A DNA stretch of 64,000 bases from Cytobacillus solani (lineage in GTDB: Bacteria > Bacillota > Bacilli > Bacillales > Cytobacillaceae), in NCBI RefSeq assembly GCF_001420595.1, contig NZ_LJIX01000006.1:4616857-4680856 (forward strand), given 5' to 3'. Below the pieces are notes generated by a model. That model was given only the letters and a program-made list of their open reading frames with translations, did no database searches and had not been told where the DNA came from. Within the stretch, counting starts at the first letter, position 1. Every line of letters starts with the position of its first letter. The position numbers and the translations under genes are program-made. Shown piece by piece: positions 1-8,701 of this stretch.

Positions 1-123
1 TCCTGGTTGAAATTAGACTTTAACCTGTTCGCTGAAAATTCAGCATTCCATTATGGTGTAGATTACCCGGGAATACACGAGCAAAGCGCGCTTTCTGAAG
101 GGATTCATGATGGAAAGCTTTGA
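1..123 (+). CDS. C-terminal end of an unidentified protein (partial)
   Basis: Frame 1 is open from the first base to a TGA at 121-123, giving 40 residues that end in HDGKL; the other two plus frames hit stops within the first 25 bases. The end overlaps the start of the sigma factor at 107, the usual sign of translational coupling in an operon. I do not recognise the sequence. Forty open codons in AT-rich DNA can occur by chance, so this is tentative. Confidence 0.35.
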   Translation, partial: SWLKLDFNLFAENSAFHYGVDYPGIHEQSALSEGIHDGKL

Positions 124-610
124 ACAGGTCAAGAAGCAATATACACCGATGATTTACAAAATTATTTCGTCCTTAAACATTTATATGAACAAGGACGAGT
201 TCTTCCAGATTGGTCTTATCGCATTATGGGAGGCTTATGAACGATTTGATCCAGAGAAAGGGAACTTCACCAATTATGCTTACACCTTTATCAAGGGAAG
301 ATTTCTCACAGAAATGAAGCAATCAAATAGGCATACGGAGAATACATGTCCAGTAAACGAGGAGTTCCTGGATTACGTAGAAGATGAGTTCAGCCTCTGC
401 CCATTGGAAGAAGACATTCTCCTCTCCTATTGCCAAGCTGGATCCCTGACTGAAAATCAGACAAAATGGGTTCTTTATACATGCCTAAAGGGATTCAATG
501 TGAAAGAAATAGCCGCAATGGAGAAGGTTTCATTATCTGCCGTGAAAAATTGGAGAACAGCTGCCACGGATAAGCTAAGAAAAGCAATCAAAGAAAATAA
601 GGTATTGTAA
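107..610 (+). CDS. Short sigma-70 family RNA polymerase sigma factor
   Basis: A 167-residue protein with the two core sigma regions. Residues about 13-75 (MNKDEFFQIGLIALWEAYER, then FDPEKGNFTNYAYTFIKGRF) match region 2, which binds core polymerase and the -10 element. Residues about 113-160 (LTENQTKWVLY, then VKEIAAMEKVSLSAVKNW) form a region-4 helix-turn-helix. There is no region 1 or 3, so it is an alternative factor of ECF or SigH/ComX-like size. GAAGGGA lies just before the ATGATG start. It is followed by an XRE regulator and a ComK homologue, which suggests, but does not prove, a role in competence or stress control. Confidence 0.8.
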   Translation: MMESFEQVKKQYTPMIYKIISSLNIYMNKDEFFQIGLIALWEAYERFDPEKGNFTNYAYTFIKGRFLTEMKQSNRHTENTCPVNEEFLDYVEDEFSLCPLEEDILLSYCQAGSLTENQTKWVLYTCLKGFNVKEIAAMEKVSLSAVKNWRTAATDKLRKAIKENKVL

Positions 611-619
611 GTTTTTATA

Positions 620-658
620 GGAAGCAGGAGGCTAATATCACAACCTTTTCCTGCTTCC
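620..658 (+). terminator. Long-loop hairpin after sigma factor gene
   Basis: GGAAGCAGG (620-628) pairs perfectly with CCTGCTTCC (650-658) across a 21-base loop, ten bases after the sigma factor stop. No clean T-run follows, so termination is only possible. Confidence 0.35.
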
Positions 659-763
659 TCCTATAAACTATTTATAAGCAACTTCACTTTCCCTGTGTGT
701 TTTCATCCGATGGTGGCAACTTTGCCCAAGCAAAATTCGGCTATCCTTATTATTTTTTACTTG

Positions 764-836
764 AAAAGACAATTGTTCATGAGAATGTAACAATTACTTT
801 TCCATTAACCAGCTCAATTAAGAAACCGCATATAAT
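764..836 (+). promoter_or_regulatory. Possible ComK-type AT boxes and -10 element upstream of XRE-comK
   Basis: The 611-976 gap carries AAAA-N5-TTGT (764-776) and AACA-N5-TTTT (789-801), two near-matches to the ComK half-site AAAA-N5-TTTT, 12 bp apart. A perfect TATAAT follows at 831-836 with no recognisable -35. ComK boxes are normally spaced by 8, 18 or 31 bp, so the spacing is off. The rest of the gap shows nothing I can name. Confidence 0.3.
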
Positions 837-976
837 AGGGATTAACACCTAGTTTTTAAACAAATTTTGGATATTACTAATAATAGAAAAGTTTACCTTA
901 CTCAACATTTATGCAGTCCTATATCTGTAAGAATTCACCTTAATATTATCTAATAATGATAGAAAGGAGGTTTATC

Positions 977-1258
977 ATGGAAATCTGGAATCTAAAATAT
1001 ATTGGTGAAACTTTAAAGAAGCTAAGGAAGTCCAAATTACTGACACAGGAGGATCTCGCCGAGGAAAGTGGGCTTGATACACGAACAATTAGTTTACTGG
1101 AAAATAATCAGCAAGAGCCTCTTTTGAGTACAATTAGCTCCCTTGCCGTAGCCTTAGGAATGGAGCCTTCTGAATTTTTGAAGGAAATTGAGATGGATGT
1201 AGAAAGAGCCCGGATTCGTGAGAAGGATCCCAATTGGTCAAATGTTCAAATGGAGTAG
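977..1258 (+). CDS. XRE-family helix-turn-helix regulator
   Basis: A 93-residue DNA-binding protein. The HTH_3/XRE domain covers about residues 8-66: LKKLRKSKLLTQEDLAEESG, then LDTRTISLLENNQQEP, the standard helix 2-turn-helix 3 of Cro/CI/SinR-type repressors. A short acidic and basic tail follows. I chose the ATG at 977 because AAAGGAGG (963-970) sits seven bases before it; an ATG at 956 lies upstream of that site. The comK homologue starts 30 bases downstream on the same strand, so the two are probably co-transcribed and the regulator may control comK. No effector domain is visible. Confidence 0.85.
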   Translation: MEIWNLKYIGETLKKLRKSKLLTQEDLAEESGLDTRTISLLENNQQEPLLSTISSLAVALGMEPSEFLKEIEMDVERARIREKDPNWSNVQME

Positions 1259-1288
1259 TGAATATTTTACATAAAGGAGTCGATTTGC

Positions 1289-1744
1289 TTGTTTATGGAA
1301 AGCCGCTATACCATCAACAAACATTTCATGGAAATGACAGGTTATTATGACCGCAACGGAAAGCTGTGCACCCTCGTCACAGAAACAGGAAGAACCTTCA
1401 TCGTCGACAAATCACCTCTTGAAATTATCAATGACAACATTATATGCGTTGGATATGATTTAAAGGGCGCCACGAAGACAGCTAGAAGTCTGCTGGGCAA
1501 TATCTATATTTGTCCCATTTTAGTAAATCCAATAGATCGAATTGTTATATTTCCTACCCTTTCACCTAAGCATAGTGAGTGCGTCTGGTACAACCCCGTT
1601 CACATCAAAAGAACAAGCAGCCTCAACCGCCAAACCTTCATCATATACAGCAATGGCCGAACGAAACTCATCAGAGACAAACTAGCATCCTTTAATTGTA
1701 AAATCAAGCAAGCCGAACAGCTAGAAGATATGACAAAGATATGA
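1289..1744 (+). CDS. comK: ComK-family competence transcription factor
   Basis: ComK is the master activator of DNA-uptake genes in Bacillus and binds paired AAAA-N5-TTTT boxes. This 151-residue protein keeps the family core: the IINDNIICVGYDLKGA stretch, VNPIDRIVIFPTLSPKHSEC (FPT is the hallmark) and VWYNPVHIKRTSS. It is about 40 residues shorter than B. subtilis ComK, missing much of the C-terminal tail used for MecA/ClpC turnover and multimerisation, so it may be a paralogue with different stability. Translation probably begins at TTG 1289, nine bases after AAAGGAG; the in-frame ATG at 1295 is further away. It follows the XRE gene in the same orientation. Confidence 0.85.
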   Translation: MFMESRYTINKHFMEMTGYYDRNGKLCTLVTETGRTFIVDKSPLEIINDNIICVGYDLKGATKTARSLLGNIYICPILVNPIDRIVIFPTLSPKHSECVWYNPVHIKRTSSLNRQTFIIYSNGRTKLIRDKLASFNCKIKQAEQLEDMTKI

Positions 1745-1764
1745 GATTTTTAATTATAAGCAAT

Positions 1765-1846
1765 AGAAAAGACAGTGGATTAGGATACAAGATGGTGGAT
1801 TATTTTTACACTTAGAAAAAGTCCTAATCCGATAACTGCTTTTTCT
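1765..1846 (+). terminator. Imperfect inverted repeat, probable comK terminator
   Basis: AGAAAAGACAGTGGATTAGG (1765-1784) pairs, with small bulges, with the arm at 1822-1846 that contains TCCTAATCC and AACTGC and ends in a run of five T. It starts 20 bases after the comK stop. Confidence 0.45.
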
Positions 1847-1855
1847 ATGACCGAA

Positions 1856-1896
1856 GACTAGGCGGTTGCTCTTTCTTGCAAACGCCCAGTCCTTTT
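1856..1896 (+). terminator. Hairpin with short T-run
   Basis: GACTAGGCGGTTGC (1856-1869) pairs with GCAAACGCCCAGTC (1878-1891) with two mismatches and an eight-base loop, followed by CTTTT. It probably backs up the preceding element. Confidence 0.5.
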
Positions 1897-1976
1897 ATGT
1901 AATATTGCAGCTAACATTTGCAGTATTAAATTCATTTTAGTTAGACTAAATAGCTTTATAGTAAGAGTCAGTAAAA

Positions 1977-2351
1977 TCAACCTTTATTCTTTTTTGCTAG
2001 AATCAAAATTCTTCTAAAGTATTCTACTAATAGCTCCAAATCGGCAACAACTAATGGCTTTTTACTATCAGTAACAATATAAAAATCGAAACAATAAGCC
2101 TCGTTTGAATCCTTATGATTATAGAAAGGGGATTTTAATTTATACTTTGTCCCACATATTTAACCTTGTTTTCCTTAACAAAATAATAAATCCCACAATC
2201 TTTACTTATTTCCTTAAAAAATTGATCGTCTTTTCTAAAATTCCCTAGGACTTCTTTTCGGAAAGTTAGCGACAATCCATTTATTATTTTTCGGAGAAAA
2301 GCTATCAGCCCAATCAACTAATTCCTTCTCTGTAATTTCTATTTTCTCCAA
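1977..2351 (-). pseudogene. Broken GIY-YIG nuclease-domain gene (two frameshifts)
   Basis: Three minus-strand reading frames join into one product of about 124 residues. The first runs from a TTG at 2351, eight bases after GGAGG, and reads VDWADSFSPKNNKWIVANFP up to a stop near 2247. The second reads DCGIYYFVKENKVKYVGQSI, the GIY-YIG signature (the first motif is intact as GIYYF; the second reads KYVG). It stops at 2135. A one-base shift at that point opens the third, starting NLKSPFYNHKDSNEAYCFDF and ending AKKNKG at 1977. Either the gene is dead or the assembly has single-base errors here. It lies 50 bases downstream of the HNH gene on the same strand. Confidence 0.7.
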
Positions 2352-2401
2352 TGACAAAACCTCCACACGAAGTTTTTTGAATGCTATTTACCTCTAATTT
2401 G

Positions 2402-3256
2402 TCATTTAAAAATCTTACTTCGATGAAACGCCATGTACTTCTTATTATTTTTGGATAGTTTTATTTTACTGCTCGATTCAATATTCATTAACCTTTTCGT
2501 TGTTTCATCCAGTCTTGAGGAAATAACCACTTTCCCATTGTTATTAAAAGTAATATAGCCCTTATCAAACAGAGCATCATGAGCGGGACAAAGCAGAAGT
2601 CCGTTATGCTTATCCAATCTCTCATTTGATGTACAGTCTTTCCATGGCTTTATATGACTAGCTATTAATAAACTCATGTCAGTAAGGCCACAGATACAGC
2701 ATTCCTGAGATTCCAATAACAGCTTTTGCTTAAATAGTCCTTGTCCAACTCTTGTTTTCACGATACGTTCTGCAACTGTAGTTGGTGTCCCTTTCGGTAC
2801 CAATGAATCTATCGAATCCATCTCTAGCTTTTCTTCTACTTCATATATGTATTTTAATAGATCCGGCTTATTCTCTAATTTTCTCGTATCTCGTACATAA
2901 GATTTTGCCATCCCTTTTGCAACAAGTTCATTTAAAGAAAGCTCCTCACCTAGACAACTTTCTAAATTGATTAAAGGCTTTAAACGAATATACTTTTTTG
3001 ATACTCGATTAGAAACAGCTGAAGACGATAATGGAACGCGATAGAACTGACTATAATCTGTTAACTCCTTCTCTGTTAGATCATCTTTCACACATTCTGT
3101 CTTATATGAAATTTTTTGTGTTGGTCTTCCCATATAAATATAAACAATATCACCAGCAAAAATATGATGATTCGTTCCCCAATCGATGTACCCAACCTCT
3201 TCAATTGCAGAGCTTACATCAAAATCACTAATTGCTGATTTTAGCCAAACCGTCAT
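2402..3256 (-). CDS. HNH endonuclease with N-terminal PUA/EVE-like domain (putative modification-dependent restriction enzyme)
   Basis: A 284-residue two-domain protein. Residues about 1-100 look like a PUA/EVE-type fold (VWLKSAI, IDWGTNHHIFAGDIVYIYMG, with a conserved GDIVYIY strand), a domain that in related enzymes reads modified cytosine or adenine. Residues about 160-240 are an HNH nuclease: C186/C187 and C189 of a zinc knuckle, ASHIKPW with H201, DKHNGLLLC with N218, and CPAHDALFD with H226. EVE-HNH fusions are known as modification-dependent restriction enzymes; no methyltransferase is adjacent, which fits that type. The ATG follows AAAGGAG. The domain boundary is inferred from motifs only. 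Confidence 0.75.
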   Translation of the reverse strand: MTVWLKSAISDFDVSSAIEEVGYIDWGTNHHIFAGDIVYIYMGRPTQKISYKTECVKDDLTEKELTDYSQFYRVPLSSSAVSNRVSKKYIRLKPLINLESCLGEELSLNELVAKGMAKSYVRDTRKLENKPDLLKYIYEVEEKLEMDSIDSLVPKGTPTTVAERIVKTRVGQGLFKQKLLLESQECCICGLTDMSLLIASHIKPWKDCTSNERLDKHNGLLLCPAHDALFDKGYITFNNNGKVVISSRLDETTKRLMNIESSSKIKLSKNNKKYMAFHRSKIFK

Positions 3257-3441
3257 TGGAAGTCTCCTTTGCTATCTTGGTGTAAATACTATTAACATAT
3301 TAATCAATCCTATTAGTCTATTTACTCATATTTTGCAGAAATGGATTATTTATATATGTATATAGTACCAAAACAATAGATTGCATATTTGATTTAAATA
3401 CAATTTTCTGCGCATCAAAAAAGGAACCGCCCCAAGAGACT

Positions 3442-3480
3442 AGTAAAAAAAAAGAGCTACCGCATATTACGGTAGCTCTC
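3442..3480 (-). terminator. Rho-independent terminator of S-layer gene A
   Basis: GAGCTACCG (3454-3462) and CGGTAGCTC (3470-3478) form a perfect stem with a seven-base loop. On the minus strand it is followed by nine T, 55 bases after the S-layer gene stop. Confidence 0.85.
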
Positions 3481-3534
3481 CTTCTATAATACCCACTCAC
3501 ATACAAATGTGTTCATGGATCATACAATTAATTA

Positions 3535-6126
3535 TTAGTTAGATGCAAAACCATTCTTCACTTGGTTTCCATTAACATCTGTTAATTCAGCATCTTTAAA
3601 TTCTACTGTTACTTTATCTGTAAGTGTGATCGCATTCGTTAATTTAACTGTTAACTTGCCGTTGTTTACTGCTGGTGTAAATGCAGCAGTAGAGCCGTTA
3701 ACTTTTACAGAAATACCTTCGAAGAATGTAGCATCGCCATCGATATCAGTTGAAACAACTGATTCAGAGAAGCTAACTACTGCTTCATTGCTGCTGTTTA
3801 CTGTTAATGCTGTGTTTACAGTAGGAGCGATGTTTTCAGTTAAATCAACTTGAGCTGTATTTTCTCCATCAGCTAAAGTATTTCCATAAGCATCCGTTAA
3901 GTTTGAAGCAGCAAAAGTAAATGTTCCGTTCACTGTTACAAATCCTTCTGGTAATGTAATCATTACTTTGTTCTTGTTGTCTACAAACTTAATATCTGTG
4001 TTTGCTGGAAGAGCTTTTCCGCCAACAGTGTAGTTAGCTGGAGAAAGAACGGAATCAGTCATTCCATTTGCATGTGTGTTAGCAAATACTACAGAAATAA
4101 CATTTTTATCTTCACTGATCGTAGTTGTTACTACTTTACCTGCTTGTTGTTCAGCTGTTTCAGGTCTTACAACATTTAAAGTAATAGCTTTATCGTTTTT
4201 GTTTGCATAGCTGTCAGCTACTTTATCTGCAGCTACTTCAAGTACATAGTTCTTGCCAGTTGCAAGTTGTGTACCAGCAGCTAGTGTTAGCTCAAGCTTG
4301 TTCTTTACAACTTCTCCATCAACAGTTGGGTTGATTGCAGAATCTACAGTTAGGTTCGTGTTGCTTTGGAAAATTCCATCAATTGACTTAACTGTTAGAG
4401 CTGAAAGACTTGCAGCAGATACTTCTTCGTTAAATTCAAGCACTAATTTTCCATCTGCTTTTGCTTCTGCACGAACTAATGATGCAGCAGTGTTATCAGC
4501 AGTAAATGTAGAATTGAATTTAACTTCTTTCATTGTATTTGGAGTTGATGCTTTATCAGCAAATCCGTTAATTACAACTTCTGAAGTAAAGAAGTTAGCA
4601 TTGTTAGCGAAGAATGCACCAGCATTAGCTTTTTGAACATCCACAATAAATGTTTTGTTGTCAGTTGTTGTAATATCATTAGCTGCAACAGCAACGCCGC
4701 CAATAGATACACTGCCTTTTGTTACTTCTTCAGAGAAAGTTAAAGCTAATTTATTTCCATTTGTTGAAGTAGATACAGTTGGAATTGTTGAATCAACTTG
4801 TTGAGCTGGAACTGTTAAAGATAGAGTAATATGCTCTGCCTTGTTTGTTTTCACCGCAGCATCTGTTGCACCTACAACGTCAATTGTATATGATTTTCCT
4901 ACTTCTAAACCACGTAGGACAACTTCACCTTTAGCTAAATCGATATCTGCAGGAGCTGGAGTAACTTGAGCACCATTTACAGAGATCGTTCCAAAAGAAG
5001 ATAACTCTTCAGAGAATTTTAATGTTAAATCAGCTGAAGTTGCAGAAGTGTAATTGAATTTTTTATCAGCTACTTCTGGAGCTACTACATCTTCAAATGA
5101 GAATACGGCATTGTATTCAGCTGTTTTAATGACAGTATGATCAGCAGCTTTTTTATCTGTATCAAGAGCTTTAACAGTTAGTTTTGCATTTTTAACTTCA
5201 GTGCTGTCTAAAGTATAAGTAACAGTCTTTCTATCTTCAGACAAAGTAGCAGCTGAATCAGCTTTCGTTTCTAATGAAAGAGCAGCTAATAATTGTGCCT
5301 CAGTCGTACCTTTTGCTAATGCTGTATTGAATTTTACAACTAATTGCTTTGCATTGATTGCAGTTACTGATTTAACTTCAGGAGTCATTTGAGCTTCTAA
5401 CTCGTCAAAAGTTTTTACAAGAGCTGCCTTCATTGCTGCATTTTTAACATCTTTCATGTACTTAGCCGCTTCAGTTAAGTGCTTTTCAGCTGTTGCAGCA
5501 TCATTTGCAGCAAGAGCTTTTTTAGCTAAGTCTAATTCGATTTTTGCAGATACTTCGTATTTCACGCTGTCACGTACAGTTTCAGCCGCTTTTTTGTAGT
5601 TTGCACGGATTTCGTCACGTGTCGTTTGTCCGTAAACACGGTCTAATAGGATTGCTTGCTTACGAATTTCAGTAGAAAGTGCATGGTATGCAGCTTCAGT
5701 CTTGTCGTCGATAAGCCCTTTAGAGATTTGTGCTTCAAGAGCAGCTTTTTTCACATTGATTTTTTCACCAGCAGTGATGGCATCAATGTAAGACATTGTA
5801 CGGTTAATGTGAAGGTTTACATTTTGTTCTATGTCGGCAAGGTATCCAGCTTTTTGAGAAGCTGGTAATGTGTTAATTGCAGCTACTGCTTTATCACGAG
5901 CAGCTTTAGCAGCATTGTATTGTGCCCATGGACGAGTTGTTCCATCAGCAGAGCCTTCAGTTGAGATTGCCCATTTTAAAACTGTACCAGCATCTTTAGC
6001 TTTTTTTACTAAAGATTGTACTTGGCTTACTGATGCAGCGTCTGCACTTGATGGAGATGTTGCTACGAATGCGGATGCAGCGATTGCTGATGCACCTAGT
6101 ACTTTAATTGCTTTCTTTTTATTCAA
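3535..6126 (-). CDS. S-layer protein A, SbsC-type N-terminus with Ig-like repeats
   Basis: An 863-residue exported surface protein. A signal peptide (MNKKKAIKVLGASAIAASAF, cleaved near ADAA) is followed by an alpha-helical domain to about residue 245 that contains TRPWAQYNAAKAARD, DAITAGEKI and LDRVYGQTTRDEIR. This matches the SbsC-type N-terminus, which anchors S-layers to a secondary cell-wall polymer instead of using SLH motifs. The rest is a string of beta-sandwich repeats with the recurrent pattern 'LTFSEEV' or 'LKFSEEL' and 'DxxGNxL', typical of SbsA/Big_5 Ig-like domains. The SD AGGGGG precedes the ATG, and the 243-base upstream region includes a long leader. Two paralogues lie within 8 kb. 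It is low in cysteine and highly biased in codon use, as expected for an abundant S-layer subunit. Confidence 0.85.
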   Translation of the reverse strand: MNKKKAIKVLGASAIAASAFVATSPSSADAASVSQVQSLVKKAKDAGTVLKWAISTEGSADGTTRPWAQYNAAKAARDKAVAAINTLPASQKAGYLADIEQNVNLHINRTMSYIDAITAGEKINVKKAALEAQISKGLIDDKTEAAYHALSTEIRKQAILLDRVYGQTTRDEIRANYKKAAETVRDSVKYEVSAKIELDLAKKALAANDAATAEKHLTEAAKYMKDVKNAAMKAALVKTFDELEAQMTPEVKSVTAINAKQLVVKFNTALAKGTTEAQLLAALSLETKADSAATLSEDRKTVTYTLDSTEVKNAKLTVKALDTDKKAADHTVIKTAEYNAVFSFEDVVAPEVADKKFNYTSATSADLTLKFSEELSSFGTISVNGAQVTPAPADIDLAKGEVVLRGLEVGKSYTIDVVGATDAAVKTNKAEHITLSLTVPAQQVDSTIPTVSTSTNGNKLALTFSEEVTKGSVSIGGVAVAANDITTTDNKTFIVDVQKANAGAFFANNANFFTSEVVINGFADKASTPNTMKEVKFNSTFTADNTAASLVRAEAKADGKLVLEFNEEVSAASLSALTVKSIDGIFQSNTNLTVDSAINPTVDGEVVKNKLELTLAAGTQLATGKNYVLEVAADKVADSYANKNDKAITLNVVRPETAEQQAGKVVTTTISEDKNVISVVFANTHANGMTDSVLSPANYTVGGKALPANTDIKFVDNKNKVMITLPEGFVTVNGTFTFAASNLTDAYGNTLADGENTAQVDLTENIAPTVNTALTVNSSNEAVVSFSESVVSTDIDGDATFFEGISVKVNGSTAAFTPAVNNGKLTVKLTNAITLTDKVTVEFKDAELTDVNGNQVKNGFASN

Positions 6127-6330
6127 TGTAAAATCCCCCTAGAAGAATGTTTATAAGATTGATAATTCATAAGTATGTAGGCATTTGTATGTCCTTGTCG
6201 CCCCCACGTTTATAATCATAAATCATCTCTAAAATTAGTTAAATGACAAAAATTTTCCTTCAAACTAGTAAAATTGGATACAAAGGAAAAGTATTCAAGT
6301 AGATTACTAGTTTCTTCTATTATTTATAAC

Positions 6331-6364
6331 AAAAAAAATCAACCTATATGCTAGGTTGATTTTT
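6331..6364 (-). terminator. Terminator of beta-propeller gene (bidirectional)
   Basis: AATCAACCTA (6337-6346) pairs with TAGGTTGATT (6352-6361) and is flanked by A and T runs on both sides. It lies just beyond the stop of the minus-strand gene ending at 6370. Confidence 0.85.
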
Positions 6365-6369
6365 AAGGT

Positions 6370-8469
6370 CTATTTCTTTTCTACTTCTTCAGTTGGGAAT
6401 GTATACTTCCACAAATCTGCTTGATTTCTGTAATACAGATTTCCTTCAGCATCCTGAGCAATTTCGTTTGCCCCTTCTTTTACGAGGATTTCAATATCTA
6501 AAGTCTTCGGATCAGCTTTAAATAATCTTCCTTCTACTGTTCCATAGATATTTCCGTCGATGCCTTCAATAATCTTCGCGTTACGGAAGCGGCCAGAAAT
6601 TAATTCTAAGATCTGCTTTGTTTTAATTTCCTTTGTTTCTGGATTGTAGGAAACCAGTGTCCCATCAGCCATTGCCCAGATTGTGCCGTTCTTATCTGCG
6701 ATGATGCTAGTAATCATGCTGGCTTCTATCGGCAGGTGAATGTATTCCTTTTCTTCCGGCCAATCAGGTTTGAAACGGAAGAATCTTGCACCACGTTCAT
6801 TTACTTGGTAGTTCGCATGAATCGAAGTTCCGCCATAAATATATCCATCATGATGTAGGAATGACACAAGGCTCTGATTATAGATGTAATTTTCATAGAC
6901 TTCTTGCTTGTTCTCTTTCAAATCATAGATCGCCAATGCTCCCCCGCCGATGCTTGTTTCTGGATAAGTTCCTACGAATACTTTACCCAGTTTTGGTACA
7001 GCAGTAATGGCAGTAGATCTTTCTTGTCCAAACTCCCCAAGTCGCATAATCTCTCTTGGATTCATCGGACCCCATGGCTTCGTTAAATCAAGCTCAAGCA
7101 CTCTAGCTCTTGGGTAAGCTCCAATATATAGCTTATCTCCCATAATTGTCATCGATTCAATTTGGCTAATATCTTTATGAAGTGTAGATTGATTCGTCTT
7201 AGGATTATAGATGGCTAAGCCGCCAGACATATATCCATTGATAAAGATATTTTCCCGTTTTTCATCTTGAATCATTGTGTATAAAGTAACTGGCTGCGCT
7301 GGCAGTTCCATCTTTGTAATCTCGTTATAGCCTGTTTCTAAATTATACTTAAAAACATTCCCCGCATTATCAATTAGACCTACTAATGTCGTTCCAGGAT
7401 AGTTCGGGTCATTTAATTCGGCAAAATCCAGATTAAGCAATTCTGTTCCTTTGAGCAAAGAAATATTCAGGTTTATATGCTCTTTCGTATTTAGGTCATA
7501 CTTGTAAAGACTATTTTCTTTCGAATAATAAATAGCCTCTTCAGTTGGAGAAATCAATGATACGGTTCTCGAGTTTAATTCGATTTCATCTGTCACTTCT
7601 AACGTTTCTTTATCAAACGCTACTAAACGATTGGACGGATCCATTCGGGCAAAAATCTTATCTCCAATGAATTTGATATCTCGAACATATTTATCATCTT
7701 TATATTCGTTTGGAAGAAACGCTGTTTTCTTCTTTGTTTTTAAGTCAATTTTTACTAAATCAGCTTTTGAACCAACACCTACGTATAAAACGTCTGCCTC
7801 TTGATCATAGGCGATGGACTTAGCAAATTCCTTCTTATATAAAGCCTGTCCAAAATTCTCTAATTCTCCAGTGGAAGAATCGTATTTAAATACAGAACCG
7901 CCATATGCTGTTGAACCAAATACGATTCCGTCTACAGCATCAATATCTTGAATCGCTGTATCCTTAGGCAATGTCAGCATATTCCCATGATCATGAAATT
8001 CATCCGTATTTGGGTTATAGCTGTATACATTGCCATCCGTTGTTCCGCCAACCCAAACGGTTCCATCCTCATCCACGTCTAATCCCCAGGCACTTGTCGA
8101 ATTAGATAGTGTATATGTATGCTTCAATTCATTCGTATTCAAATCGACAACAGCCAATGCTGATGGCGTACCATGCATAACAAAATACATGTATGAATTT
8201 CCAAGTTCATCAAAACCTGCAGCTGCAGTTAAAGCAGATGTTTGAAATACTTGTGGGCCAACTAAGCTTATATTCTTATTGACCTCTTCGACTACTTCTA
8301 CTTCATCTTCATTAATTTCTGTTTCTGGTGTCTCTTGATCTTCAATGATTTCAATATCTTCTTGCTCTACTGGCGTTCCAGCATCAATCTCCTCCGCAAA
8401 AACACTCGGCTGTCCAAGCGATAAGAAAAGCGGGAAAATAGTGACTAACGTTAATATCTTTCTCTTCAT
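6370..8469 (-). CDS. Secreted beta-propeller protein
   Basis: A 699-residue exported protein. The signal peptide MKRKILTLVTIFPLFLSLGQ ends at VFAEE and is followed by an acidic linker of about 45 residues rich in Glu and Asp. The body has many repeats of about 45 residues of the form 'DEDGTVWVGGTTDGNVYSYN', 'YVGVGSKADLVKIDLKT', 'MADGTLVSYNPETKEI', the blade pattern of NHL/SMP-30/PQQ-like propellers; the length suggests two propellers. No catalytic motif can be pointed to, so ligand binding or wall scaffolding are both possible. I chose the ATG at 8469, eight bases after AAGGGAG, rather than the one at 8493. It sits between two divergent S-layer genes and is probably a surface-layer accessory. 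Confidence 0.7.
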   Translation of the reverse strand: MKRKILTLVTIFPLFLSLGQPSVFAEEIDAGTPVEQEDIEIIEDQETPETEINEDEVEVVEEVNKNISLVGPQVFQTSALTAAAGFDELGNSYMYFVMHGTPSALAVVDLNTNELKHTYTLSNSTSAWGLDVDEDGTVWVGGTTDGNVYSYNPNTDEFHDHGNMLTLPKDTAIQDIDAVDGIVFGSTAYGGSVFKYDSSTGELENFGQALYKKEFAKSIAYDQEADVLYVGVGSKADLVKIDLKTKKKTAFLPNEYKDDKYVRDIKFIGDKIFARMDPSNRLVAFDKETLEVTDEIELNSRTVSLISPTEEAIYYSKENSLYKYDLNTKEHINLNISLLKGTELLNLDFAELNDPNYPGTTLVGLIDNAGNVFKYNLETGYNEITKMELPAQPVTLYTMIQDEKRENIFINGYMSGGLAIYNPKTNQSTLHKDISQIESMTIMGDKLYIGAYPRARVLELDLTKPWGPMNPREIMRLGEFGQERSTAITAVPKLGKVFVGTYPETSIGGGALAIYDLKENKQEVYENYIYNQSLVSFLHHDGYIYGGTSIHANYQVNERGARFFRFKPDWPEEKEYIHLPIEASMITSIIADKNGTIWAMADGTLVSYNPETKEIKTKQILELISGRFRNAKIIEGIDGNIYGTVEGRLFKADPKTLDIEILVKEGANEIAQDAEGNLYYRNQADLWKYTFPTEEVEKK

Positions 8470-8701
8470 CCAATCTTCTCCCTTCTTTTCCATTATAACA
8501 AAAATTGCGCGAATAGGTATGATTTTCCTCCCCTAAAAGAGTATAAGTAATGTAAAGATTCTGGCTTTATAGCTTACGAGGTTAAAAAAATGAATTTCCT
8601 GCAAAACTACTATACTCAGAAGATGACAGCATTCATATAATCTCTTACAATAGGAATATGTTGGATGTATTACTACAAATTTCATGTTAGGGGATAATTG
8701 T

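Noticed and set aside
3318-3506. 62-codon minus-strand open frame
   Set aside because: It spans the strong terminator of S-layer gene A and has no ribosome site.
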